DNA of 64,000 bases from Macrocystis pyrifera (taxonomy: Eukaryota > Sar > Phaeophyceae > Laminariales > Laminariaceae), in NCBI GenBank assembly GCA_031763025.1, contig JASSKH010000010.1, forward strand, positions 1,488,001-1,552,000, given 5' to 3'. Below are positions 1-9,798 of this stretch, piece by piece. The notes below the pieces were generated by a model, which saw only the letters and a list, made by a program, of their open reading frames with translations, did no database searches and was not told the DNA's origin. Every line of letters begins with the position of its first letter. Positions within the stretch are counted from its first letter, which is position 1. A program made the position numbers and the translations under genes.

Positions 1-201
1 GCACGCACGCCCCTCCCTCCGAATCACGGCGAGGCTCAACGACAGACAACCAAGGCTGCTTTTTACTTTAGTTCTCTTGGGGTGTAACGGCGACCCAACT
101 CATGACGGTACAGTCTTCCACCGGCCAATATTTGGTATAAAATACGTCAAAGTGCGCAAGAATACGCGATTTATTATTCACGACGTTCGTCGCCGAGTCA
201 A

Positions 202-208
202 CTGCTAC

Positions 209-240
<32 letters not shown>
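202..240. repeat. CTG trinucleotide tract, unit 1
   Basis: Imperfect (CTG)n with one CTA and one TTG interruption, about 39 bp. The same locus measures about 73 bp in units 2 and 3 and about 33 bp in unit 4, so tract length varies between tandem copies. Poly-Cys, poly-Ala and poly-Leu reading frames here are products of the tract, not genes. Confidence 0.95.
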
Positions 241-241
<1 letters not shown>

Positions 242-492
242 CCCGAGCATCCGCGATGGTGCCACATGCGAACGTAGAAAAATCTGTATTTATCAAGAGG
301 GAGGCAGCGGGAGACACGCATGCACACGACCGGAAGAGAGGGGGGCGGGGGGGAGGAGGAGGTTGAGACAGAACTGAGTTATTACACGTTTTGACGTAAA
401 CCGCGCAAATATTCTCGAATAGAAACCTTCATTAATCTGTGGGCGCCTTAGGCCTTCGCAAAATTAATATCGGAACTTCCTGTAGACACCGT

Positions 493-590
493 GAACCTCT
501 TTAGTACCGCAGTCTCGCTTTGGGGACAAACTACTTAGAATTTGACTAAAATGTCCCCAAAACGGGACTGTAGTTCTAACGAAAAGGGTC
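493..590. mobile_element. Foldback / MITE-like element, copy 1, unit 1
   Basis: An imperfect palindrome. The left arm (from GAACCTCTTTAGTACCGC to TTTGGGGACAAA) pairs with the right arm (from ATGTCCCCAAAACGGGACTG to AAAAGGGTC) across a ~20-bp AT-rich loop. It is a diverged paralogue of the element at 6592-6684, sharing arm sequences and loop length, so it is a dispersed family rather than a chance hairpin. No transposase is present; a target-site duplication is not obvious. Confidence 0.7.
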
Positions 591-2443
591 GACCCCCCCG
601 ACGAATTGCTCTCGCGTTTGTGGGGAACAATATTGGATTCAGTGTTGGACAGTTTTCGAAGCAACAATTGACGTGGGGGTGGAGCGCTCACGAGGAGTAG
701 AATAAACGAGGGTTTGCCCAGGGAGCGAGGCAGGGAGGGAGAGAAGGAGGGAGGGAGGGAAGGAGGGAAGGAGGTTAGGGACGAGCCTTCCAGAAAGGCA
801 AGTGGGATATACTTTGTAGACTCAGAGTGATAAAAGAGAGAGACAGCTGCGGTATTAGAGGGCATGTTCGATTTTATGTCGGACTGGAACATGTTCGATA
901 CATTTTTTTGGAATTGAAAAAAGCAAACAACAATTTGGGTTGTTGATACTTGTCAGAAGTGCACCCACGTTTTTTTTGGAGAACACATACTCGAATTTAC
1001 TGTAGGATATTGTTTGCAGTACATGCTCAAAAATGGTTGAACGGAGCCGACCCGTCGAGATCACGCCGGGCGTCGAGATCGACAGCGGTGCACTACAACC
1101 CTGGTCGATCGAGAAATCACCCACTTCTCTTCTTCTCGCAGAAAGCGAAATAATGCCGGAGTTCCCTTCCAGATAGGCCACTGTCGGGAAGTGTCCTTGC
1201 TTCCGTGCCTCGCATTTCCCCTCTCCAGTCGTGAAACGCCCTTCGAAGCTCGCCAATCACTCCTGATTCGTACACAGACCGATTAGTTTTTTGTTTGTTC
1301 AAGGCAAGGAAGACGGATTAACCGGACCGAAATTGGCGAGCGAGCTTGGAACGACGAAAACGTGGCCGGAATGGTGTACGCCCGTAGCCGGAATGAGGGA
1401 AATGAACTATGCGATTGCGATGCGGACCGACAAAGGGCGGCGAGTCGATGTTTCTTTTGCGTTTCAACGATTTTGGGATACGGACGTCACGATCGTTTCT
1501 CGACACCCGCGTCCGTAGATTTCAAAATGCTCTATAGCTACGGACGCAACGTTAACGCCGCGACGATAACAAGCACACGCCCCCCAACAAGCGTGCACTG
1601 CACTCTCCGCTCTCACGAAAACGAACTGAAAAACAACGATAGAAACTTCTCCCTTACCCAATATAACACTGAACGAAACCGTTTTGATCTATTTGAAAGA
1701 GTTTTTCAAGTTTCAAGGCGGCGACGTGTTGTATTTACAGGCGGTACCAAGAGCTTGTACCTCATCATTTTCTCCACCGACAACGCAGCGACAGCGATGC
1801 AAATGCTCCCCTAGATTTCTGCCGAAGATGCTCCCGAATGCCGCTTCTAAGCCGTCCCGCTCGGATGGATGTGGAAAAACTCGGGCATGTTCGGCAGATC
1901 AAAACGCACAGCGAGCACAACGGACGTCGACGCCAAAATAGTTGAAACCAAGGAAACCATATTCGTACCGGGTAGTGATAGTGCATGCCGCACACGTAGA
2001 ACAATATAATGAATAACAAACCACGTTGTTTATTGGACCAGGAAAAAACATGTACACCTGTCAGTTACACATTTGGTGCGTCGTGCGGTTCAAGATGAGC
2101 GAACGCCGCTCCTCCCGGTCGTAAAAATGCGCACGCGATGTCAACCAGTGCGTGCGATGTGATGTGACAAACGAAACAAAAAACACCCTGGACGAAAGAA
2201 GAACCTGTAATTGAATTTGAGGCCAAACGGAGAACACGACCAATATTCAGAAAGGCCGACGCAAATGCATGCCTCAAAACGAGATAGACATGCACCGTCG
2301 TCGACTCAGCTTAACCGGTGGGGACCTACCTGCGAACGGACCAACAACCACCTAAGAACCAAAAGGAGTGCCGAGAAATGTAACGGCAGCCCAGACCAAA
2401 TTGAGCGCACAGACGCGTAAGGCTGGCCTAGACTAAAACACAA
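591..2443. other. Unit 1 stretch without a supported gene (591-2443)
   Basis: Contains a purine-rich AGGGAGGG run (728-775), T and A homopolymers near 902-980, and two overlapping plus-strand ORFs (1291-1518, 1362-1814) that I cannot assign. Orthologous stretches are 20097-21949, 38650-40500 and 57131-58990. A CTTCTCTTCTTCTCGCAG tract at 1123 resembles a splice acceptor, but no matching exon structure can be defended. Confidence 0.6.
1362..1814 (+). CDS. Conserved ORF of 150 codons, hypothetical and doubtful
   Basis: Open in all four units (also 20869-21321 and 39420-39872; in unit 4 extended upstream to 57737-58360). I recognise no domain, signal peptide or membrane segment; the product would be basic, with an Arg-rich stretch (VSRRRRVVF) near residue 117. 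A second frame (1291-1518, 75 codons, beginning MFVQGKEDGL) overlaps its first third and is also open in every unit. The few differences between units (RQRAA/RQKAA, DFKML/DFNML, GRNVN/GRKVN) all change the amino acid, which does not suggest selection on protein. It could be an exon or simply open by chance in recently copied DNA. Confidence 0.15.
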   Translation: MAGMVYARSRNEGNELCDCDADRQRAASRCFFCVSTILGYGRHDRFSTPASVDFKMLYSYGRNVNAATITSTRPPTSVHCTLRSHENELKNNDRNFSLTQYNTERNRFDLFERVFQVSRRRRVVFTGGTKSLYLIIFSTDNAATAMQMLP

Positions 2444-5090
2444 CAGTGTCGACGTAAAACTTGGCCAAGGGCTTGCTCTGCTTGACTGTAAAATGACACG
2501 CCAATCGCGGAAAACGCTAGACCAACCGAGCATATCAACGGACAACAACGCCTCATCTTCATACAAAGGGAGGGCCCCCATTTCGTGCTAGGCGAGGGTC
2601 CAGGTAGAGTGTTCCGACGGCCGGTCCATGAATATAAAAGCTACCCCCTCCCGAGAGGGTAGTCCAGGGTGTTGACCACCGCCGTCGACGCAGAACCGCC
2701 AAGCGGCCGAGCGCCGGCACCGGCAGCGGCGGTTTCGCCAGACACCAATGTCGGTACGTAGATCCAAGCGGCATCACGACAACCGTACGACCACCACACA
2801 GCCGTCAATCTGCCCGTACAGCAGCGTACCATAGGCAGCTCTGCTCGATTGGAAATTGGGCGCACGGTGGCGGCACAGCTGCGGCAAAGCGCTTGACCAT
2901 ACCGACGATAGCGACCGACAAAACCAACGCCTCATCTTCATACGAAGGGATAGGCCCCGCTTTCGCGCCAGGCGAGGGTCCAGGCAGAGTGTCCCGAGGG
3001 CCGGTCCATAAAACCTAACCTACCCGCTTCCGAGAGGGTAGTCCAGGGAGATAACCACCGCCGTCCATGCGGAACCGCCAAGCGATCGCGAGCCGGCGCC
3101 GGCAGCGGCGATGTTTCCAGACGCCACAAACCAACAACCCGACCATACAATCCTCGCCCTAGTGGTATTTGGTAGGGTTGTCGTGGGCGCTGCAAACTAA
3201 TCCTACAGCGCAGTAAGAAACAGAAGAAAAATACGGAGACCGTACGAAACAAGAAGCCGATGGAAAACAGCACGTATTCTCGTAATCACGTTTTAAGCGG
3301 AGAAGCAGAATATCAAGAAACATAAACAATTTATCACAAATTTGTACCTCAGGTAGACAGCCGAAGCCACAGCAGTGTCAACGTAAAACTTGGCCAAGGG
3401 CTTGCTCTACTTGACTGTAAAATGACACGCCAATCGCGGAAAACGCTAGACCAACCGAGCATATCAACGGACAACAACGCCTCATCTTCATACAAAGGGG
3501 GGGGGGGCCCCCATTTCGTGCTAGGCGAGGGTCCAGGTAGAGTGTTCCGACGGCCGGTCCATGAATATAAAAGCTACCCCCTCCCGAGAGGGTAGTCCAG
3601 GGTGTTGACCACCGCCGTCGACGCAGAACCGCCAAGCGGCCGAGCGCCGACACCGGCAGCGGCGATTTCGCCAGACACCAATCTCGGTACGTAGATCTAA
3701 GCGGCATCACGACAACCGTACGACCACCACACAGCCGTCAATCTGCCCGTACAGCAGCGTACCATAGGCAGCTCTGCTCGATTGGAAATTGGGCGCACGG
3801 TGGCGGCACAGCTGCGGCAAAGCGCTTGATCATACCGACGATAGCGACCGACAAAACCAACGCCTCATCTTCATACGAAGGGATAGGCCCCGCTTTCGCG
3901 CCAGGCGAGGGTCCAGGCAGAGTGTCCCGAGGGCCGGTCCATAAAACCTAACCTACCCGCTTCCGAGAGGGTAGTCCAGGGAGATAACCACCGCCGTCGA
4001 TGCGGAACCGCCAAGCGATCGCGAGCCGGCGCCGGCAGCGGCGATGTTTCCAGACGCCACAAACCAACAACCCGACCATACAATCCTCGCCCTAGTGGTA
4101 TTTGGTAGGGTTGTCGTGGGCGCTGCAAACTAATCCTACAGCGCAGTAAGAAACAGAAGAAAAATACGGAGACCGTACGAAACAAGAAGCCGATGGAAAA
4201 CAGCACGTATTCTCGTAATCACGTTTTAAGCGGAGAAGCAGAATATCAAGAAACATAAACAATTTATCACAAATTTGTACCTCAGGTAGACAGCCGAAGC
4301 CACAGCAGTGTCAACGTAAAACTTGGCCAAGGGCTTGCTCTGCTTGACTGTAAAATGACACGCCAATCGCGGAAATCGCTAGACCAACCGAGCATATCAA
4401 CGGACAACAACGCCTCATCTCCATACAAAGGGAGGGCCCCCCATTTCGTGCTAGACGAGGGTCCAGGTAGAGTGTTCCGACGGCCGGTCCATGAATATAA
4501 AAGCTACTCCCTCCCGAGAGGGTAGTCCAGGGTGTTGACCACCGCCGTCGACGCAGAACCGCCAAGCGGCCGAGCGCCGGCACCGGCAGCGGCGGTTTCG
4601 CCAGACACCAATATCGGTACGTAGATCTAAGCGGCATCACGACAACCGTACGACCACCACACAGCCGTCAATCTGCCCGTACAGCAGCGTACCATAGGCA
4701 GCTCTGCTCGATTGGAAATTGGGCGCACGGTGGCGGCACAGCTGCGGCAAAGCGCTTGACCATACCGACGATAGCGACCGACAAAACCAACGCCTCATCT
4801 TCATACGAAGGGATAAGCCCCGCTTTCGCGCCAGGCGAGGGTCCAGGCAGAGTGTCCCGAGGGCCGGTCCATAAATCCTAACCTACCCGCTCCCGAGAGG
4901 GTAGTCCAGGGAGATAACTACCGCCGTCGATGCGGAACCGCCAAGCGATCGCGCGCCGGCGCAAGGCAGCGGCGATATGTCTAGACTCTACAAACCAACA
5001 ACCCGACCATACTTACCTCGCCCTAGTGGTATTTGGTAGGGTTGTCGTGGGCGCCGCAAACTAATCCTACAGCGCAGTAAGAAACAGAAG
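2444..5090. repeat. Nested ~930-bp tandem array, unit 1 (three periods)
   Basis: CAGTGTC(A/G)ACGTAAAACTTGG starts periods at 2444, 3373 and 4306, giving spacings of 929 and 933 bp; the third period is truncated at its end. Each period holds two related monomers whose shared GCCTCATCTTCATAC anchor lies at 2550/2929, 3479/3862 and 4412/4792. Monomers A and B share long blocks such as GGCGAGGGTCCAGG, GAGAGGGTAGTCCAGGG and GAACCGCCAAGCG but differ at many positions, so the array is an A-B-A-B-A-B higher-order repeat. A third, A-rich ~190-bp segment follows each B. Confidence 0.93.
2632..2664. other. TATAAAAG plus conserved hairpin inside monomer A
   Basis: Every A monomer contains GAATATAAAAGCTACCCC followed by CTCCCGAGAGGGTAG. 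CTACCC pairs with GGGTAG to give a 6-bp stem, alternatively CCCTC with GAGGG. Monomer B keeps the stem (CTACCCGCTCCCGAGAGGGTAG is split differently but still pairs) while losing the TATAAAAG box. The retained stem in diverged monomers is what is seen; any promoter or RNA role is speculative. Confidence 0.35.
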
Positions 5091-5263
5091 AAAACTTTCG
5101 AGGCAACATCAACCACAACAGTTAAATGTAAAACAACGTGAGCCCTCGCGACAACCCCACTATCAGCAAGAAGACAAGCGGAACACTGCACAGTAAAATC
5201 GGTTGCAAATGTGCAGTTTCAGGTCGGTAGAAAAGGGGTGGCCAAATACGCAAAAACGAAAAC
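5086..5263. other. 178-bp segment present in units 1 and 4, deleted in units 2 and 3
   Basis: In units 2 and 3 AAGAAAC is joined directly to GAGAGTCTCACC. In unit 1 these flanks are separated by 178 bp (5086-5263), and unit 4 has the same interval at about 60705-60880. The flanks share GAAAC/GAAAAC, a short microhomology fitting a slippage deletion. Confidence 0.85.
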
Positions 5264-5341
5264 GAGAGTCTCACCTCTTTGGAAGAGTTTGGAACGGTGA
5301 TGAATCTCAATGGAGACAGAATCAGAAAACCAACGTAGTAC

Positions 5342-5626
5342 AGTCTCCGCGTTATGCTTCAAATACGTGCAGAAGAAGAATCGGAAGATCACGCCGATCA
5401 GTCTTGACTTGATAGGTCTTAAAGCAAAAGCAGAAGATCATGTTGCCCATGCTTCGCTTGAGACATGTAGAAGAAGAAATCACAAGGTCATGCTGTCCAG
5501 TCTTTGCTTGATAAATCATGAAGCAGATTCAGGAAGTCGTGTCTCCCAGTCTTCGCTCGATAGATCTTGAAGTATAAACAGACGGTCAGGTTGTCCAGTC
5601 TTCGCTTGTTTCGGTCTGTTGACTGG
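5342..5626. repeat. Degenerate 49-bp minisatellite, unit 1
   Basis: Copies start at 5342, 5400, 5449, 5499, 5548 and 5597, giving spacings of 58, 49, 50, 49 and 49 bp. The recurring core is AGTCTTCGCTTGATAGNTCT, then GAAG...AGGTCATGTTGTCC. The period is not a multiple of three, so the minus-strand peptide repeats (YQAKTG / YRAKTG) cannot be one continuous coding repeat. Confidence 0.85.
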
Positions 5627-5647
5627 TGTTGGGCCGAGTCGAAAATA

Positions 5648-5932
5648 TGGGGGAGGCGGGGGACGGGGGGGGGGGGGGAGAGGGGGGGGGTGGGAGAGGG
5701 GGGAGGGTGGGGGTGAAGGACAATCAGGAAAAATTGACACTCTACGGTCTCAGCCCGCCCTGTTCGAAAGGATATGGGGGAGAAACAGGAAACACAGTTG
5801 GAGTTGTATGCATGTACCTGGTATTTGTTTAGACTCAATCAAAGCTTTGCGTTGTGCCGACGAGGGTGGCGATGTTGGTGTTGGTGTTGATGTTGGTGTT
5901 GGTGTTGTTAGTGGTGGCGGTGGTGGTGGATG
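5648..5932. repeat. G-rich tract and GTTGGT repeats, unit 1
   Basis: A nearly pure G/A plus-strand run at 5648-5718 contains many blocks of three or more Gs, followed by a GTTGGT-type hexamer run at 5872-5930. The orthologous tracts (24038-24105, 42588-42655, 61260-61335) differ in length in every unit. The G blocks fit a G-quadruplex-prone sequence; this is inferred from composition alone. Gly-rich and Pro-rich ORFs here are artefacts of the tract. Confidence 0.8.
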
Positions 5933-6591
5933 ACAGGAGTATGATTTTGTGTATTTGTACTCAATCAAGTCTTGCGTGAATTCGATTTATGATGCTCTCT
6001 AAGAAAGCCTGTAAGAGCCATTTAATGGAAACCATAGACGAAATTTCTGGACCCGTCAAGCTGAAACTGAAGGGGATTTACAAATTCAGGCTGGACCAGC
6101 ATCCGAGCTTCTGATTGACTACAGCAGCAGGAGGGGGGTGTGAGCGTCTCGTCATTCTGCACAGCTCGTCCAAAAAATACGGGGCATCGACACCAATATT
6201 CGCCAGTCAGTGTCAAGGAACCCCTTACACTATTATATCTCTTTCTCAACCGCACCCACGTTTTCGAGGAAAAACGTACTTGGAATCTGATTTTCAGTCA
6301 AATGTTTTGCGGTAGTCGTTAAAAGGGGGTTAAGAACTGTACCCATTGTATTTCGGGATAAATAAACTACAGTATATTTCGAATTATAATGGTACCCTTT
6401 TTTCAAGCGTCTACATGTGTAGGAGAAGGGTACCTCAGACATGTGTTACATACGTTCTTGCCTTTCCTCTGGCTGTGCATGTAGAGTAAGCACACCACTA
6501 CCGGTACAATTTGACGCTAAACCCAACGCATGGGGGTTGGAAGCGTTCCCGACCCGGTACAGTATTGCTGGATGGAAGCAACGGGCGCGTT
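5933..6591. other. Stretch without a supported gene (5933-6591)
   Basis: Nothing recognisable apart from one hairpin: GGTACCCTT near 6390 and AAGGGTACC near 6425 are inverted, around a 27-bp loop. In units 2-4 the left arm reads GGCTTTCTT, so the hairpin is lost there. AATAAA-type motifs near 6360 are too common in this AT-rich part to call. Confidence 0.5.
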
Positions 6592-6684
6592 GACCTCTTT
6601 AGTACCGCAGTCCCAAGTTGGGGACAAACCAGTCTAATTCCAAGTGATTTGTCCCCAAGACGGGACTGCAGTATTGAAAGGGTC
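6592..6684. mobile_element. Foldback / MITE-like element, copy 2, unit 1
   Basis: Two 37-bp arms (6592-6628 and 6648-6684) are inverted repeats with 29 of 37 positions matching by my count, around a 19-bp loop. Key arm motifs are GTACCGCAGTCCC and TTGGGGACAAA, mirrored by TTTGTCCCCAA and GGGACTGCAGTA. A second, weaker inverted pair follows (CTCACGTTTCGGGGACAGA near 6712 against TTTGTCCCCCC...TCGTGAG near 6786), so the full element may be about 250 bp with nested arms. Confidence 0.75.
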
Positions 6685-7574
6685 ATCCCCGTTCTATAGA
6701 CCCGCCTGCGCTCACGTTTCGGGGACAGACAGAGTAGTAGGAGTTAAACTGTGGAAACAGCATCCCACACTAAAGGCAAGCGGTTTGTCCCCCCAAAATC
6801 GTGAGTGGAGTTCCAAGCAGACTTTGGATTTGGTCACTTGTTTTTTTTTTTGGGGGGGGGGGGCTTTTAGATCACGAAAAACACCTGTACATACCTGTAC
6901 ATGTGACTCTCTGCTACGTTGCCTATAGTTAATGTCCAACGTAATAATATGAGAGCGATCCAACATCTTGGATCTCACGGAAAAGGGCGTACCACCATGA
7001 CCGAAAACATATGGATCATTTAAGCATTAAGATGAAGACCTAATGGTCCTTCTATTTTCGCCCAGATAGGTACCCATTTGTTTTTGTTTTTTACCCCTTT
7101 TGTGCTATGCATGACACGGTTGCGCATGAAACGATGAGCTCTCATTGAGAAAGGTCTGTGGTGCTTTCTTCTGCACGAAAAACGCCTTCGTATATAACGG
7201 GGAAACGCACGCTTCAAATACACAAGCGACTAGCTCTGAAAGGCAGCGTTTTCTCGACCTGGGCGACAACAAGCTGAGATTCTGCCGAGAGGCTTTGATA
7301 GATAAATAAACAGAGGTATGCATGAAAACACCGTCATTTTTTCGGTGGAAAGCTTGGGCGCCTCGAGACTCGGGGTAGAAGGCAGCAACTTGGGTGGCGC
7401 CTGGGTCATTCTGCGAGCTCGTTAAACTTCCTCGTTCAGGTCGTAGCGAGTGTCGTGGGAGGCAAAGAACGCCTGCTGGAAATAGTCTAGGTGGCCACAC
7501 GGGTCACCGTTTGACGGAGGGTCCCTGCTTTAAGCTCCAGCTTAGGGATCACGAGGAAGCACAAAGGAGCCACA
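6685..7574. other. Stretch without a supported gene (6685-7574)
   Basis: Holds a T/G homopolymer junction (6842-6864) of different length in each unit, a GATA-type microsatellite near 7290 (longer in units 2/3 near 25676 and 44222) and an imperfect hairpin, TCCCTGCTTTAAGCT to AGCTTAGGGA, near 7522. Minus-strand ORFs of up to 131 codons change frame between units. Confidence 0.5.
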
Positions 7575-7710
7575 GGGGGGGGGGGGGTGCGCTCATGCCA
7601 TGCATGGTCGTAGCGGTATGACCGCAGGCCCTCGCATCCCCGCAATGCCGGGACGGAACATGTCGGGTTTTCACCGACCAGGAGGGCATTGCTTGCATCA
7701 AGCGTGAAGC
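7575..7710 (+). repeat. Dispersed poly-G-headed element alpha, unit 1 (3'-truncated)
   Basis: Begins with a G run, then TGCGCTCATGCCATGCATGG and CGGGTTTTCACCGACC. It is a diverged relative of the inverted element beta at 18271-18552. In unit 1 it stops after GTGAAGC; the part from GCCGTGAGGTG to the next G run, present in units 2-4, is missing, and the downstream CATGGCGTCGGG follows directly. Confidence 0.75.
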
Positions 7711-8187
7711 CTCATGGCGTCGGGATGGAACCTGGACGCGGCCTCGGATACAAGAGTGGAAGATAGATGAGCAAGTGATGAGGAGGAGAGGTCGAGCAAG
7801 GGTAGCAGACAAAGTAGACCCACGTTAAGACCAGAAACATAATCGCAGAATGGAGATTTTAGACTTGGTGCAGAGATTTCCTTTTTTTTATCCCCCTTGC
7901 TTGTTTATATTTTCCTTCCTGTGCTCGATGTCGAAGCTCATGCTGCACATTGTCAGATGGCAAACACAATGATAACGATGAGGATCACTGTATGTAGCAA
8001 TTTTCTGTATTGTCACCGGTATTTTTGCCGAAAGAGCTGGCGCAGCATGGTACTCACGTTATTTTTAGTTTGTCCCTTGTGTGGTGGGGTATGCTTGTCT
8101 CAAGGGTATTTTTCGTGCTATATTAAGCACCGTAGACCCTAGGAGTTCGAGACAGAACACTTGTCCCCACTAGGAGCTCTCTATAGC
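7711..8187. other. Stretch without a supported gene (7711-8187)
   Basis: Nothing assignable. GGAGTTCGAGACAG near 8141 looks like a lone box B but has no tRNA arms around it. A T run near 8062 differs in length in each unit (up to about 11 in unit 3). Confidence 0.5.
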
Positions 8188-8506
8188 GTCCTCGGTGGCT
8201 TGGTAGGTGGTCTGCGTGCCTTACAAGATCAATTTCGTGAGTTCGAGTCTCACCGAGTGCGTACTCGTAAGGACTTTTTCTCGCGTGAAAAATGATTAGC
8301 GAAAAGCGCGAGAGCGTGAGTAAGCAACATTCAATGAAAATCGACGAGCAGTGGAATGGTGAACCCTATGCGCGATAAAGATGAAGGCGCATACCGGGGG
8401 GGAGAAGGGACGACACTTGTGACCACGGCTTGTCCAGAAGATCGTCGAGGGCAAAACCTTCTGCGAGTGAAGCTGGAAAGTAAAGTGATAATTTAAAAAA
8501 TAAAAG
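8188..8506 (+). mobile_element. tRNA-derived SINE-like element, copy 1, unit 1
   Basis: The first 73 bp (8188-8260) fold like a tRNA: acceptor GTCCTCG/CGAGTGC (five Watson-Crick pairs, one G-T, one mismatch), D-arm GGCT..GGTC around TGGTAGGT, and a perfect T-arm GTGAG-TTCGAGT-CTCAC. The anticodon loop CTTACAA is plausible but its stem is not paired, so this is not a working tRNA. The box A and box B regions fit an internal pol III promoter. A ~230-bp body and A-rich tail (TTTAAAAAATAAAAG) follow. A diverged copy with the same architecture lies at 10447. No clear target-site duplication. Confidence 0.78.
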
Positions 8507-9053
8507 TAGAATGCTTACTGCGTGTAGTATGCGCGCAACGGTTACCGTGATGTCCAATGTTGGATTGGATTATTACTCACATGTCCGGTATGTCGGACGT
8601 AGACTAGTTTTTACATGATTTTATTTACACTTTTTCCGCGACATGAAAACAATAATAGCATGTCACCAAAGTCTGCGTAGTGCGCCCTTCAAAATTGTGA
8701 GCCAGACAGAAGACAGAACCCGGTCATGGATGTCGGGGAGACAAAATACTGCTTGTGTTGTGCGTCTCACAAGAGGTCACCCGCCAAAGAGAGTAGAGAA
8801 AGAGGCTGACTAGTCGCCGCGGGCTTTTCGAGTGATGTCAGCTATACTCATGACCCATCACTCACCACGAGTATTCATACGTATGTTAAAATAATTTCCA
8901 CGGGCGACTGCTTTTCTCATTACAAATAGAGCCGAAAAACGTCACCCCATCACCGACAACAGCGTATATGATATATGAAATACCAGGTAGTATCATATGG
9001 CGAGCCCAGTATATAGACATGCCTAATCGTTTCCAGCCCCGCCTGTTCGTTAG
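8507..9053. other. Stretch without a supported gene (8507-9053)
   Basis: No repeat or domain recognised. It contains a short palindromic TTGGATTGGATTATTACTC region and GTCCGGTATGTCGGAC near 8584. Orthologous stretches are 27011-27557 and 45559-46105. Confidence 0.5.
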
Positions 9054-9210
9054 TGCTAAAATCAAGGTCGGGACACTTTGTATCCCTGGACAGGTTTGCC
9101 TATTAAGTCGGCGCTCGTTGATACTCACGCGTGTTGTTTGCTTAGAGATAGAAGAAGAGCAGCTTTATTCCTTTCGTGCACGCGGAGACTGAGAGCCGAG
9201 CTTGTGCCTC
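9054..9210 (+). mobile_element. LTR-like fragment A, unit 1
   Basis: About 157 bp homologous to an inverted copy at 16455-16610. Similarity starts sharply at TGCTAAAATC here (TGTTAAGATC in units 2/3) and runs through GGGACACTTTGTATCCCTGG, GTTTGCCTATTAAGTCGG and GAAGAAGAGCAGCTTTA to GTGCCTC. A TGTT start with a TATTAAG box fits an LTR of a Copia-like retrotransposon, but no CA end, polypurine tract, protease or reverse transcriptase is present. Confidence 0.5.
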
Positions 9211-9798
9211 GCTGGGAAAACCCCTGGTTTTCTATCTACGATACGCCTCCCAAATACCACAAATACGATCTCAATACCTAAACCGAGGTAATTACCGGGC
9301 TTTCAGCCTCGTTCAAGGCAGTATCATAACATTAGTACCAGCATAGATTAGAGCACGCTATATGCCCGAGGCATTCATTCCGGGGAACACCTCCCACAGC
9401 ATCTCAGTCAGAGACCATAGCAGCAGAGTAGCAAGGACCGTAACACACATCGTACATACCATTTACGAGAGGTACCTGGTGTATACAACAGCGTGGCCGT
9501 GTGCTGTGTAGTGCTGGTTGTGCCGCTGTAGTGACGGTATTGTTGACTGGGCGCAAAACGGCGCTATGCATACATAGTGGAGGGATAACTACTACCGCAC
9601 TACTGTGTATCACGCATCACGCAGCTTGCAGAGTTGAGTGCACCGCTTGTATCGACAGTCGTCGGGAGAGCTTACGTACGTACAGTTGACTGATGACGCA
9701 CCAGATACTTTTTTCAAAAGAAAATAGTAAAAACGAAATAAAACAACGTAACCAGATATTATTTACGAGCGTTGCAAAAAAAAACGAGCGACTTGAAT
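9211..9798. other. Stretch without a supported gene (9211-9798)
   Basis: No gene seen. A CATA microsatellite near 9571 varies (ATACATACATACATAG in unit 2 near 28070). Short ORFs exist on both strands over 9404-9689, but they overlap each other and match nothing I know. Confidence 0.5.

Noticed and set aside
200..280. Poly-Cys, poly-Ala, poly-Leu and poly-Gln frames at CTG/CAG tracts
   Set aside because: All frames of a trinucleotide repeat stay open; flanking residues show no conserved domain.
2559..4640. Minus-strand ORFs of 109-111 codons in every ~930-bp repeat
   Set aside because: Between monomers A and B the differences fall freely on first and second codon positions and an indel shifts the frame, so the openness reflects recent copying, not protein selection.
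5342..5626. CRISPR array
   Set aside because: The 49-bp period has no alternation of identical repeat and unique spacer; the whole period is degenerate, and the context is eukaryotic.
5488..5968. Pro-rich and Gly-rich ORFs around the G-rich tract
   Set aside because: Direct translation of homopolymer and GTTGGT runs, open in several frames on both strands and differing in each unit.
8136..8150. Box B-like GGAGTTCGAGACAG as a second tRNA-like element
   Set aside because: No box A, acceptor or T-stem pairing can be drawn around it.
8188..8260. Functional tRNA gene (anticodon UAC from loop CTTACAA)
   Set aside because: The anticodon stem CGTGC/GATCA does not pair, the acceptor has a mismatch, and a diverged copy with an unrelated loop and the same long body and A-rich tail follows. 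This is a SINE head.
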